DNA from: Eubacterium sp. CAG:274
Lineage (GTDB): Bacteria > Bacillota > Clostridia > Lachnospirales > CAG-274
Length of the DNA stretch: 64,000 nucleotides
Reading direction: 5' to 3'
NCBI GenBank assembly: GCA_000432155.1
Contig: FR888508.1
Location: forward strand, 282,041-346,040
A program made the translations under genes and the position numbers. Shown here piece by piece: positions 1 through 7,991 of the stretch. Each line of letters starts with the position of its first letter. Position 1 is the first letter of the stretch. Below the pieces are notes generated by a model that searched no databases, had not been told where the DNA came from, and worked only from the letters and a program-made list of their open reading frames with translations.

Positions 1-321
1 ATCCCCCTTGAGAATATTAAAAAGCTGTGGTAATTCATCAAGTGAAGTTTTTCTAAGAAAGCCACCTATTTTAGTAATATAGCTTTCTGGATTATCCAAC
101 AAATGAGTAGGTACATCTTTTGGTGTACTTACTTTCATTGTTCTAAATTTATAAATATAAAATTCTTTTTTATTTTTTCCTATTCTCTTTTGTTTAAAAA
201 GAATATTTCCCTTATCTTCAACTACTATGGCAATAGCTATTATAATAAGTAACCAACTAAAAACTATTATAGCTACAAGACTAAGGATAATATCAAAAAA
301 TCTTTTTAAAACTCCGTACAT
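1..321 (-). CDS. Undecaprenyl-phosphate sugar transferase (PglC/WcaJ type), 3' end outside window
   Basis: The first 107 codons of a priming phosphoglycosyl transferase, which would move a sugar-1-phosphate from a UDP-sugar to undecaprenyl phosphate at the inner face of the membrane and so start a polysaccharide repeat unit. Seen: an N-terminal hydrophobic segment (about residues 8-35), then the family motifs KFRTM (about 61-65) and LRKTSLDELPQLFNIL near the window edge. The start ATG overlaps the stop of the upstream CapD-like gene by one base (TAATG), so the two are translationally coupled. The catalytic Asp-Glu of the family lies in the SLDELP motif region. The rest of the protein lies beyond the left edge. 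Confidence 0.88.
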   Translation of the reverse strand, partial: MYGVLKRFFDIILSLVAIIVFSWLLIIIAIAIVVEDKGNILFKQKRIGKNKKEFYIYKFRTMKVSTPKDVPTHLLDNPESYITKIGGFLRKTSLDELPQLFNILKGD

Positions 322-2249
322 TATAAATCCTTTCCATTATAATTAGGCACAATCTTCTTTATTTCCAATTTTACAGCCTGGGCATCTTTTTCACAAGAAT
401 TTTTTAATTTCTGAAGATTATTTTCAAAATTTTCATAGTCCATATCTATAGGTTTTGTGACAAAAATTTTATCGTGATAAACCAACTGCATCTGGTCCTT
501 TTCTTCGTCCATAATAAGTTCTTCGTAAAGTTTTTCTCCTGCTCTAAGGCCGGTATATACAATCTGAATATCCTTATCTGGAATGTAACCGGATAACTTT
601 ATAAGATTTCTAGCAAGTTCATCAATTTTAACTTGCTCGCCCATATTTAATACAAATATTCTGCCACTTTCACCTAATGCAGCAGCCTGCAACACAAGTC
701 GACTTGCTTCTGGTATAGTCATAAAAAATCTTGTAATATCCTTGTGGGTTACTGTAACCGGACCGCCCTCTTTTATCTGTCTTTGGAAAAGAGGTATTAC
801 ACTACCGTTACTTCCCAATACATTACCAAAACGCACAGCCACAAACTTTGTTCTACTTTTGCTTGCAAATTCCTGTATTATAAGCTCTGTAATCCTCTTT
901 GTAGCACCCATAACATTAGTGGGATTTACTGCTTTATCTGTAGACAAAAGTACAAATCTGTCACAACCATACTTGTCAGCACACTTTGCCACATTGTAAG
1001 TACCAAACACATTATTTTTAACCGCCTCAGCTGGCACAATCTCCATTAAAGGCACATGTTTATGGGCAGCTGCGTGGAAAACAACCTGTGGCTTATATTC
1101 CTTAAAAACATTTTCCACACAATTAATATCTCTTATTGTGCCTACTCTTACAATAGCATTTAATTTTTCTCCGTACTTGTTTTTTAATTCACTAAAAAGC
1201 TCATAGGCATTGTTTTCGTAAATATCAAAAATAACCAATAACTTTGGGTTAAACTTTGCAATCTGACGACATAACTCTGAACCTATTGAGCCACCGCCAC
1301 CAGTTACAAGAACAGTTTTATCTGTTATATATTTTGCAATACTTTCAACATCAATCTGAACTTCATCTCTAAAAAGCAAGTCTGTTATATTCAAATCTCT
1401 TAAAGAATTATATTCTCCGTCTGAAATATCACTTATTGCTGGTATCATTTTTAATGCACAATTGGTTTCAGTACATTTTTTTATAATTCTGTTAGTCTGA
1501 ACGCTATTTGCTGAAGGTATAGCTATTATTATTTCATCAATTTCGTATTCCTTTGCAAGGCGAGGAATACTATCACAATTATATGTTACTCTGACACCCA
1601 TAATGTTTGAATTATTTTTTCTAAAATCGTCATCAACTACAATTATGGCTGTTTTGTTTTCATAACCCTTACCACCGTTGGCAATACTTTTCACTACATT
1701 GTAGCCAGCATCTCCAGCACCTACAACAAGAACCCTCTTAGTACCTGTTTTCTTTGAAATAATATTTCCCAAATTTATAAAAAACTTTTTAATGAGTCTG
1801 TAACCGGAGCGAGAAAAGACAAAAAGCACAACATCAATTATCCAAGCCACCAAAAGCATACGCCTAGGCAACATAAAATCGACATTCTTACTTATGAAAA
1901 ATCTATCTATATAGTAGAGAGACACAAATATAATTGTATCGGCTATTACTATTTTATAGACATCGTCAATAGAGGCATATTTCCATATATTAGAATAAAA
2001 TTTAAAAATACCATATACAATTACGCAAATAGGTGTAACCCAAATAACGGCATAGCTATACCAAAGCCAAGCCTCCGGATTAATAACAACACTTTTTCCT
2101 CCTGGCAAACCTGGAATTGTACCACCGTACCAAAGTGTTATTCCCAATATAATTGAAAAATTAATAAGTATAATATCCATAAAGACATAAAGCAAAGTTT
2201 TTCCTTGCTGTGCCTTTGAAATTGCATTTAATTTAGACATTCTAAACAT
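321..2249 (-). CDS. CapD/PglF-like membrane UDP-sugar 4,6-dehydratase/epimerase
   Basis: Membrane-anchored SDR enzyme that would turn UDP-GlcNAc into a 4-keto-6-deoxy sugar, the first step to a bacillosamine- or QuiNAc-type sugar for surface glycans. Seen: four hydrophobic segments in the first ~160 residues, a first Rossmann-like domain (VLVVGAGDAG, ~175), then the SDR domain with TGGGGSIGSE (~315-325) and the catalytic region STDKAVNPTNVMGATKR. A Met stands where classical SDRs have Tyr, as in PglF-type dehydratases. Length (~640) is normal. The start is uncertain: TTG at 2258, ATG at 2249 and ATG at 2240 are in frame, and only a weak GGA lies upstream. Overlaps the sugar transferase by one base. 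The exact product sugar cannot be read from sequence. Confidence 0.9.
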   Translation of the reverse strand: MFRMSKLNAISKAQQGKTLLYVFMDIILINFSIILGITLWYGGTIPGLPGGKSVVINPEAWLWYSYAVIWVTPICVIVYGIFKFYSNIWKYASIDDVYKIVIADTIIFVSLYYIDRFFISKNVDFMLPRRMLLVAWIIDVVLFVFSRSGYRLIKKFFINLGNIISKKTGTKRVLVVGAGDAGYNVVKSIANGGKGYENKTAIIVVDDDFRKNNSNIMGVRVTYNCDSIPRLAKEYEIDEIIIAIPSANSVQTNRIIKKCTETNCALKMIPAISDISDGEYNSLRDLNITDLLFRDEVQIDVESIAKYITDKTVLVTGGGGSIGSELCRQIAKFNPKLLVIFDIYENNAYELFSELKNKYGEKLNAIVRVGTIRDINCVENVFKEYKPQVVFHAAAHKHVPLMEIVPAEAVKNNVFGTYNVAKCADKYGCDRFVLLSTDKAVNPTNVMGATKRITELIIQEFASKSRTKFVAVRFGNVLGSNGSVIPLFQRQIKEGGPVTVTHKDITRFFMTIPEASRLVLQAAALGESGRIFVLNMGEQVKIDELARNLIKLSGYIPDKDIQIVYTGLRAGEKLYEELIMDEEKDQMQLVYHDKIFVTKPIDMDYENFENNLQKLKNSCEKDAQAVKLEIKKIVPNYNGKDL

Positions 2250-2305
2250 TCCAATCAATAAACATTAAAATATATTCTATAATATCATATTTCCCCTAAA
2301 ATAGC

Positions 2306-2346
2306 AAATAGAGATGAAAATTCAAATAAAATCTTCATCTCTATTT
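2306..2346 (-). terminator. Intrinsic terminator after the Wzy/ligase-like gene
   Basis: Perfect 13-bp inverted repeat (arms 2306-2318 and 2334-2346, AAATAGAGATGAA) with a 15-nt loop, starting 6 nt after the stop of the leftward gene and followed on that strand by a T-rich stretch. It separates the rex-wzy unit from capD. Confidence 0.75.
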
Positions 2347-2352
2347 TTAATA

Positions 2353-4164
2353 TTATTTAATTTTTTCTTCCTGTTTTTCATTGCCAATCATATTGACACC
2401 AAAACCTGCACCAAGCATTATCCAAAATACCGGAGCAACGGAAACAACACTATCTGTTGTAAGCCCTGTAATCATATATGCTATACAACCAGCCATCAGA
2501 CCATATCTAACAGCCTGTAAATATTTATTATTATCTGTAAAAATTCTCTTTATTGTCTGAGCAACATAGAGAACGAAAAGTGCAATCATAACTAAAAGAG
2601 CAATACAGCCATCATTTATACCCATTTGTAAAAACATATTATGTGGTTTATCAATGATAACATAAGGGTCGCCTAAAAATTCAAGCTTACTCTTTATATC
2701 CTGCTGTGGAAATTCTAAAACGAAGTTATCTGCACCAGCACCTAAAATAATATTGTGCTTTAAAAGAGGAATACTTCTTGAATAAATATAACCTCTGTTT
2801 GAGCCAAGTCTTTCAACACCCTTAAAACCAAAACTTTCAACAGGTACATTTAAGTCAACTGGTGTACCAAATCTGTCAACCATTGATAACTTGCCATCTA
2901 CTTCACTAAACATAAAGTATGTTTCTGTTCCCTGTGGGTCAACACCAACTAATGTTGCGTTGTTACCATAAATCATCATTTTCCAAGTCATACCGGATTC
3001 ATTAAATGTATATGTTTTACCGTCTTTCTGACTTTCCATTGGTTCAATAGATACTGGAGTAAGTACATTACCGTTGTGCATAAGCTGAGTTCCTGCCTCT
3101 GCATAATCAATAGTGTAATTGCCGTCTTTTGTTATAACTGTAGCTGTTTCTCCATCAACATTAACATCTTCGTAGAAACTTGCTGAACCACCTAAGCTCT
3201 GACCGTCTTTAAGTGCTTCAGTTATAATATTTATTTTTGCCACAATTTTATTATCTGTATTAAAGAATACAACTACAGCACCAATAGCTATAACTATAGC
3301 AATAACACAAGCAATTATAGCCTTTGGACTTTTAACCTTGAATACATAATAGCAAATTGCAACAATAGCAGAAATTCCTACACCTGCAACAGTACCAATA
3401 AAACCACCAGCACCGTTTGTACCAACAAGTGCCACAAGAAGTATTAAGGCAAGAACAATAAGAGGAATTTTAACCTTATTTTTGATTGGCATAAACACAG
3501 CCATAATACCAACTGCACAAAACATCATAGCAAAGAACATACTTGCACAATTTGGATTATAAAGTGTTGCAAAAACTGAGTCAAAGCGTATATTAAGACT
3601 TTGACCCTTGTAGTAAGAACCCATAATAAACTTTGCAAATGCCTGAGAATTAAAAATATTAGCTCCAAAGAACTGACCAAAGCCTATTAAACCTACTAAA
3701 GCACCAGAAATCATAATTCCTGTCAATATCCAACTAAAACGCTTTATATTTGAGCTAAATGCCATAGCAACAATGAAAAATGCTATGTAGCACAGCCATA
3801 CAAAAGCACCTTCATATCTTTCAGAAACACCTTTGAAAGCAACTGTCTTAGCTGAAGAAAAAAGAGAAGACAACAATATTAAAAGACCCATTACACCAAC
3901 AAGAATAACTGGTATAGTCTTAAAATTTACAGTAAATCCGTCCTGTCCCAAAATTTGAAATGCCATTGCCAAAGCAATAACAACTCCAAAAATAATTATA
4001 AATACTGACTTGTAATAGCTAAAAACATCAGTAACGCTAGCCGATGAACGCACAACATTGTATTCATCTACACTTACTGGAACAACAGCTACTTTACAAA
4101 TAAGGGGAATGAGTGCCATAACTAAAATCAGTAAAACACCCATAAACTTTTCAGAGCCATTCAT
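2353..4164 (-). CDS. O-antigen ligase / Wzy-like polysaccharide membrane protein
   Basis: Multi-pass membrane protein (about ten hydrophobic segments) of the Wzy_C / O-antigen ligase family, which polymerises or transfers lipid-linked glycans on the outer face of the membrane. Seen near the C-terminus: GSNRGYIYSRSIPLLKHN followed by GAGADNF and a PHNMFLQMG motif, the conserved outer loop of the family. Unusual is a hydrophilic beta-rich stretch of about 140 residues (roughly 320-460) just before that loop, rich in VDGE/TYTFNES-type strands, absent from compact family members. The start is ambiguous: ATG at 4164 has AGGA 7 nt upstream, TTG at 4182 has AGGAG at 10 nt, and GTG at 4191 sits right behind the AGGAG. 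It lies just after rex, so the two look cotranscribed. Substrate unknown. Confidence 0.82.
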   Translation of the reverse strand: MNGSEKFMGVLLILVMALIPLICKVAVVPVSVDEYNVVRSSASVTDVFSYYKSVFIIIFGVVIALAMAFQILGQDGFTVNFKTIPVILVGVMGLLILLSSLFSSAKTVAFKGVSERYEGAFVWLCYIAFFIVAMAFSSNIKRFSWILTGIMISGALVGLIGFGQFFGANIFNSQAFAKFIMGSYYKGQSLNIRFDSVFATLYNPNCASMFFAMMFCAVGIMAVFMPIKNKVKIPLIVLALILLVALVGTNGAGGFIGTVAGVGISAIVAICYYVFKVKSPKAIIACVIAIVIAIGAVVVFFNTDNKIVAKINIITEALKDGQSLGGSASFYEDVNVDGETATVITKDGNYTIDYAEAGTQLMHNGNVLTPVSIEPMESQKDGKTYTFNESGMTWKMMIYGNNATLVGVDPQGTETYFMFSEVDGKLSMVDRFGTPVDLNVPVESFGFKGVERLGSNRGYIYSRSIPLLKHNIILGAGADNFVLEFPQQDIKSKLEFLGDPYVIIDKPHNMFLQMGINDGCIALLVMIALFVLYVAQTIKRIFTDNNKYLQAVRYGLMAGCIAYMITGLTTDSVVSVAPVFWIMLGAGFGVNMIGNEKQEEKIK

Positions 4165-4196
4165 TTTATATTCCTGATTCAAAATATCCACTCTCC

Positions 4197-4823
4197 TTAC
4201 ATATTACTAAGCTTATATGACAATGTCATAAGAGAATCTGTTAAATGAACATTTTCCACAACAACACTCTTTGGAGTATGTAAGTCTACATGAGAAAAAT
4301 TCCAAATACCCTTTACACCATTTGCCACAAGCAAATTAGAAATTTGTAATGCATTTTCCTTTGGAAGTGATAGAACAGCAATATCAACTTGATTTACTTT
4401 TAAATAAGCATCTATAAGTTCTACATCTTTAATTTCTATACCATGAACCACTTTACCAATAAGATTAGGGTCTTTATCAAATATAGCTACGAAATTAAAG
4501 CCACGCCTTTTAAAGTTATCATAGTTAGCTAAAGCCTGTCCTAAATTACCACCACCAACTATTATTAAGTTGTATACTCGGTCTAATCCCAATATTTTTC
4601 TTATTTCATCGTACAGCATTTCTACATTATATCCATAGCCTTGCTGACCAAAGCACCCAAATTTGTTTAAATCCTGTCTAATCTGTGATGCTGTAACATT
4701 CATTTTTTTACTTAAATCCCCAGACGAAATTCTTGTAATACCATTATCAAGTAAATCGCCTAAATATCTATAATATCGAGGTAATCTTTTTATTACCGCA
4801 ATAGAAATTGTTTTTTCTTCCAT
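4197..4823 (-). CDS. rex: Redox-sensing transcriptional repressor Rex
   Basis: Senses the NADH/NAD+ ratio and represses fermentation genes when NAD+ is high. Seen: N-terminal winged helix (residues 1-80, including ASQIRQDLNKFG), then an NAD(H)-binding Rossmann fold with GGGNLGQAL (~90-98), and the C-terminal swap helix (LTDSLMTLSYKLSNM). At 208 residues it has normal length. Divergent from the ABC-F gene, an arrangement reminiscent of the ydiF/rex neighbourhood of Bacillus. A good promoter lies just upstream. I found no clear TTGTTAA-type Rex operator in this intergenic region, so autoregulation is not shown. Confidence 0.96.
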   Translation of the reverse strand: MEEKTISIAVIKRLPRYYRYLGDLLDNGITRISSGDLSKKMNVTASQIRQDLNKFGCFGQQGYGYNVEMLYDEIRKILGLDRVYNLIIVGGGNLGQALANYDNFKRRGFNFVAIFDKDPNLIGKVVHGIEIKDVELIDAYLKVNQVDIAVLSLPKENALQISNLLVANGVKGIWNFSHVDLHTPKSVVVENVHLTDSLMTLSYKLSNM

Positions 4824-4842
4824 ATAATATCACCCAAGGTAG

Positions 4843-4872
4843 AGTATAACACCTTTGTAGCATTTCTGTCAA
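4843..4872 (-). promoter_or_regulatory. Promoter of rex
   Basis: On the minus strand TTGACA (4872-4867), an 18-bp spacer and TATACT (4848-4843), 20 nt before the rex ATG. This leaves a very short 5' UTR with GGGTGA as the likely ribosome binding site. Confidence 0.75.
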
Positions 4873-4994
4873 TGTTTTTAAAACCTCTACAAAACTAAAT
4901 TTGTAATTAATTTTATTTAACACCCCTTTTAATTTGTGTTTTTTTCTGTTACAATAAATATAGTATAATATAAATCCCATAAGGAGGGAATATT

Positions 4995-6881
4995 ATGATT
5001 TTAGCTCTAAATAACATAAGCAAATCATTTGGCACAGATGTAATACTAAAAAATGTGTCATTTAATATAGAAGAAAAAGACAAAGTTGCTATTGTTGGTG
5101 TAAATGGTGCCGGCAAATCAACTCTTTTTAAAATTATAACAGGGGAATTAAGTCACGATGATGGCGAAGTAATTTGCCCTAAAACTACAACTATAGGATA
5201 TTTTTCTCAGACTCTTGAAGTTGATTCTAGCAAAACTATATATGGCGAGCTTTTAACTGTTTTTGAACCTATTATGGCTCTTGAGCAGGAAATGAGAGAT
5301 ATTGAAGTAAAAATGGCTAGTTCAACAGGTACTGCCCTTGATGACCTTATGAAAAAATACTCTGACCTTTCTCATCAATTGGAAGAAAAAAACGGTTATG
5401 AATATGAAAGCCGTATTCGTGGTGTAATAAAAGGTCTTGGTTTCTCTACTGATGAAAGCAGTCAAAATATAGGCGAACTTTCTGGTGGTCAAAAAACTAG
5501 AGTAGCCTTAGGTAAGTTGCTTTTAAGTGCTCCGGATTTACTTCTTTTAGACGAACCTACAAACCATCTTGATATTAACTCTATTGGCTGGCTTGAAGAT
5601 TATTTAAAATCTTATAACGGTGCTGTTATGATTATATCTCACGACAGATATTTCCTTGATAAAGTTGCATCAAAAGTAATAGAAGTAGAAAACCATAAAG
5701 CTAAGGTATATTACGGTAACTATACATACTATTACAATAAGAAAATTGTTGACAGAGAAATTGCCCAAAAGCAATATGAAAATCAGCAAAGAGAAATTAA
5801 GCATCAGGAAGAAGTTATAAAAAAATTAAGAGAATTTAACAGAGAAAAGTCTATTAAACGAGCTGAAAGCCGAGAAAAACAGCTTAATAAAATTGAAAGA
5901 CTTGATGTCCCAGAATCTCTACCTGATAAAATGCACTTTACAATAACTCCAGATAAAGAAAGTGGAAATGATGTTCTTTCTGTAGAAAATGTAGCTATGG
6001 ACTTTAATTATCAGAATATTTTTTCTGACATTTCTTTCGAAGTTAAGAAAGGCGACAAAATTGCACTTATAGGTCCTAATGGCGTAGGTAAAACCACACT
6101 TTTAAGAATTATACTGGGTAGACTTACTCCTACATTTGGTAAAATAAAATTAGGAGCTAATGTTGAAGTGGGTTATTATGACCAGGAACAATCTGACTTA
6201 CATGTTGAAAAGACTATTTTCGAAGAAATATCAGATACATACCCAACTCTTACAAATACTAAAATAAGAAATGTTCTTGCTGCTTTTGTATTTACTGGCG
6301 ATGATGTTTTCAAAAAGATTTCTACATTAAGTGGTGGCGAAAAAGGTAGAGTAGCTCTTGCTAAAATTATGCTTTCAAATGCTAACTTCCTTATTCTTGA
6401 CGAACCTACAAACCACCTTGATTTAGACTCTAAGCAGATTTTGGAAAATGTAATAAACAACTATGAAGGTACTGTTCTCTACATATCTCATGATAGATAT
6501 TTTATAAATTCTACTGCAAAAACTGTTCTTGCTATGGAAAAGAATGGTGTAACTAAATATCTTGGTAATTACGATTTCTATTTAGAAAAAACTAAAATAG
6601 AAGAAGCTGAAACTGAAACTGTTCAAGCTGTCAAAGATACAAAAATAGATTGGCAAAAACAAAAAGAAGAACAGGCTTTAAAACGCAAAAAGGAAAATCA
6701 GCTTGCAAAACTTGAAGAAAGAATTGAAGAAATAGAAGAAAAAATCAAAGAGCTTTCAGATATGCTAGAATTAGAAGAAGTTTATACTGACGCTCACCGT
6801 TCAAGAGAAATTTTCGAAGAAAAAGAAAAACTTGAAGAAGATTTAATGGATGTATACGAAGAATACGAAGAATTAAGTTAA
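4995..6881 (+). CDS. ABC-F family ATPase (YdiF/Uup-like)
   Basis: Cytoplasmic double-ABC protein without membrane domain; such proteins bind the ribosomal E site and relieve stalls or protect against antibiotics. Seen: Walker A GVNGAGKST (~35-43) and GPNGVGKTT (~358-367), signature motifs LSGGQKTR (~163) and LSGGEKGR (~446), Walker B LLLLDEPTNHLD in the first half and ILDEPTNHLD in the second, an interdomain linker rich in Lys/Glu, and a long C-terminal coiled coil (~550-628). The RBS AAGGAGGG is 7 nt from the ATG. TATAAT at about 4965 may be its -10 box, but no convincing -35 is seen. The coiled-coil tail fits a housekeeping YdiF/Uup type more than a dedicated resistance protein. Confidence 0.93.
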   Translation: MILALNNISKSFGTDVILKNVSFNIEEKDKVAIVGVNGAGKSTLFKIITGELSHDDGEVICPKTTTIGYFSQTLEVDSSKTIYGELLTVFEPIMALEQEMRDIEVKMASSTGTALDDLMKKYSDLSHQLEEKNGYEYESRIRGVIKGLGFSTDESSQNIGELSGGQKTRVALGKLLLSAPDLLLLDEPTNHLDINSIGWLEDYLKSYNGAVMIISHDRYFLDKVASKVIEVENHKAKVYYGNYTYYYNKKIVDREIAQKQYENQQREIKHQEEVIKKLREFNREKSIKRAESREKQLNKIERLDVPESLPDKMHFTITPDKESGNDVLSVENVAMDFNYQNIFSDISFEVKKGDKIALIGPNGVGKTTLLRIILGRLTPTFGKIKLGANVEVGYYDQEQSDLHVEKTIFEEISDTYPTLTNTKIRNVLAAFVFTGDDVFKKISTLSGGEKGRVALAKIMLSNANFLILDEPTNHLDLDSKQILENVINNYEGTVLYISHDRYFINSTAKTVLAMEKNGVTKYLGNYDFYLEKTKIEEAETETVQAVKDTKIDWQKQKEEQALKRKKENQLAKLEERIEEIEEKIKELSDMLELEEVYTDAHRSREIFEEKEKLEEDLMDVYEEYEELS

Positions 6882-6886
6882 AAATT

Positions 6887-6922
6887 AAGCCTACTAACTT
6901 TTAAATTTAAGCTAGTAGGCTT
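6887..6922. terminator. Bidirectional terminator between ABC-F and MGMT genes
   Basis: Perfect 10-bp stem AAGCCTACTA / TAGTAGGCTT (6887-6896 with 6913-6922) followed by TTTT on the plus strand. It lies 5 nt after the stop of the ABC-F gene and serves the two convergent genes. Confidence 0.8.
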
Positions 6923-6983
6923 TTAGTTATTTTAACCCTTTGTCATAAGCCATCTCTGATAAAAAGATTTTTCCTATTTTGAA

Positions 6984-7517
6984 TTAAAAAGAATTTTTAC
7001 TTTTAGATATAAAAAATTTATTTACATCTATTCCCTCTAGTTCTAAAAGTTTGATTTTCTTGTCTATACCACCGGCATATCCTGTTAAATTTCCCTTTGC
7101 ACCTATAACCCTATGACAAGGAATAATAATGGATATAGAATTATGACCCACAGCACCTCCAACGGCCTGAGAGGACATTTTTTCAATACCTCTATTCTTT
7201 CCAATGGTGTCTGCAATTTCTCCATAAGTTACTGTATTTCCATAAGGAATTTTCTTTAACTCCTCCCAAACAGTCAATCTAAATTCTGAGCCATATTCTT
7301 TTATAGGTGGCATAAAATCAGGTTCATTTCCACTAAAATAAATATCTAACCATTGTTTTGTTAAATCAAACACAGGAAGTTCTTTTTCTTCTGTTTGTTC
7401 ATATAATGTATTGCCAAAATATTTTTCTCCGTCAAACCACAATCCAATAATATTTTCTCCGTCACTACCCAAAGTAATACCGCCAATAGGCGACTTGTAA
7501 TGATTTATGTACTGCAT
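6984..7517 (-). CDS. ogt: Methylated-DNA--protein-cysteine S-methyltransferase
   Basis: Suicide repair enzyme that takes the methyl group from O6-methylguanine in DNA onto its own cysteine. Seen: the active-site motif IIPCHRVIG with the acceptor Cys at about residue 134, the upstream DNA-recognition helix (YGEIADTIGKNRG...QAVGGAVGHN), and a small N-terminal domain. Its 177 residues match the Ogt/MGT size, without an Ada-type N-terminal regulatory domain. RBS AGGAGG sits 8 nt before the ATG. Its promoter overlaps the terminator of glnK. Confidence 0.93.
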   Translation of the reverse strand: MQYINHYKSPIGGITLGSDGENIIGLWFDGEKYFGNTLYEQTEEKELPVFDLTKQWLDIYFSGNEPDFMPPIKEYGSEFRLTVWEELKKIPYGNTVTYGEIADTIGKNRGIEKMSSQAVGGAVGHNSISIIIPCHRVIGAKGNLTGYAGGIDKKIKLLELEGIDVNKFFISKSKNSF

Positions 7518-7555
7518 AATTTTACCTCCTATTCTTTTAATTTTCCTTATATAAT

Positions 7556-7585
7556 ATTATATGTAACCAAAAAAGTGGCTGTCAA
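7556..7585 (-). promoter_or_regulatory. Promoter of the methyltransferase gene, embedded in the glnK terminator
   Basis: Minus strand TTGACA (7585-7580), 18-bp spacer, TATAAT (7561-7556). The -35 hexamer is part of the second arm of the terminator that ends glnK transcription. Confidence 0.7.
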
Positions 7586-7608
7586 CATTAAATTGACAAC
7601 CACTTTTT
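7570..7608 (-). terminator. Terminator of amtB-glnK
   Basis: 16-bp stem (7593-7608 with 7570-7585) with one position that is a G-U wobble only in the minus-strand RNA, ending in TTTTT. It begins 3 nt after the glnK stop. Confidence 0.85.
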
Positions 7609-7611
7609 ATA

Positions 7612-7974
7612 TTAATCTTCATCATCTTCTGGCTGAATAGCATCATAACCAGTTTCTTTAGTTCTAATTCTCATAGCTGATTTTAAATCATAAGAGAAAA
7701 TCTTACCATCGCCAGGGTGTCCTGTATAAGCAGCCTTTTGTATTGCAGATATAGTTTTTTTCTCCCACTCCTCATCTGAAACTACAATTTCAAACTTAAT
7801 CTTAGGAAGCATATTAATATCTACTTCGTGGCCTCTGACATACTCTACATAACCTCTCTGAGTACCACAGCCCATAACCTGATAAACTGTAATACCATTA
7901 ATTTTTATGTTTTGCAAAGCCTGTTTTACATCTTCAAATTTATCTTCTCTTACAATAGCTTCAATTTTAATCAT
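7612..7974 (-). CDS. glnK: P-II family nitrogen regulatory protein
   Basis: Trimeric signal protein that binds ATP/ADP and 2-oxoglutarate and gates the ammonium channel encoded just upstream. Seen: N-terminal KIEAIVREDKFEDVK, T-loop region GCGTQRGYVEYVRGHE (~35-50), and the C-terminal signature TGHPGDGKIF...MRIRTKETGYDAI (~84-113). The start is the ATG at 7974, because GGGGAGG lies 7 nt before it; a longer reading frame would place this RBS inside the gene. By eye the residue matching Tyr-51 of enterobacterial PII, the uridylylation site, is Val, so covalent control by a GlnD enzyme is unlikely. An acidic tail (PEDDED) extends the C-terminus. Only 17 nt separate it from amtB. Confidence 0.94.
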   Translation of the reverse strand: MIKIEAIVREDKFEDVKQALQNIKINGITVYQVMGCGTQRGYVEYVRGHEVDINMLPKIKFEIVVSDEEWEKKTISAIQKAAYTGHPGDGKIFSYDLKSAMRIRTKETGYDAIQPEDDED

Positions 7975-7991
7975 AACAGTACCTCCCCTTA

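Noticed and set aside
4768..4980. Open frame of 70 codons upstream of and overlapping rex
   Set aside because: It crosses the rex promoter in another frame, has no domain and no RBS; the rex start is well supported.
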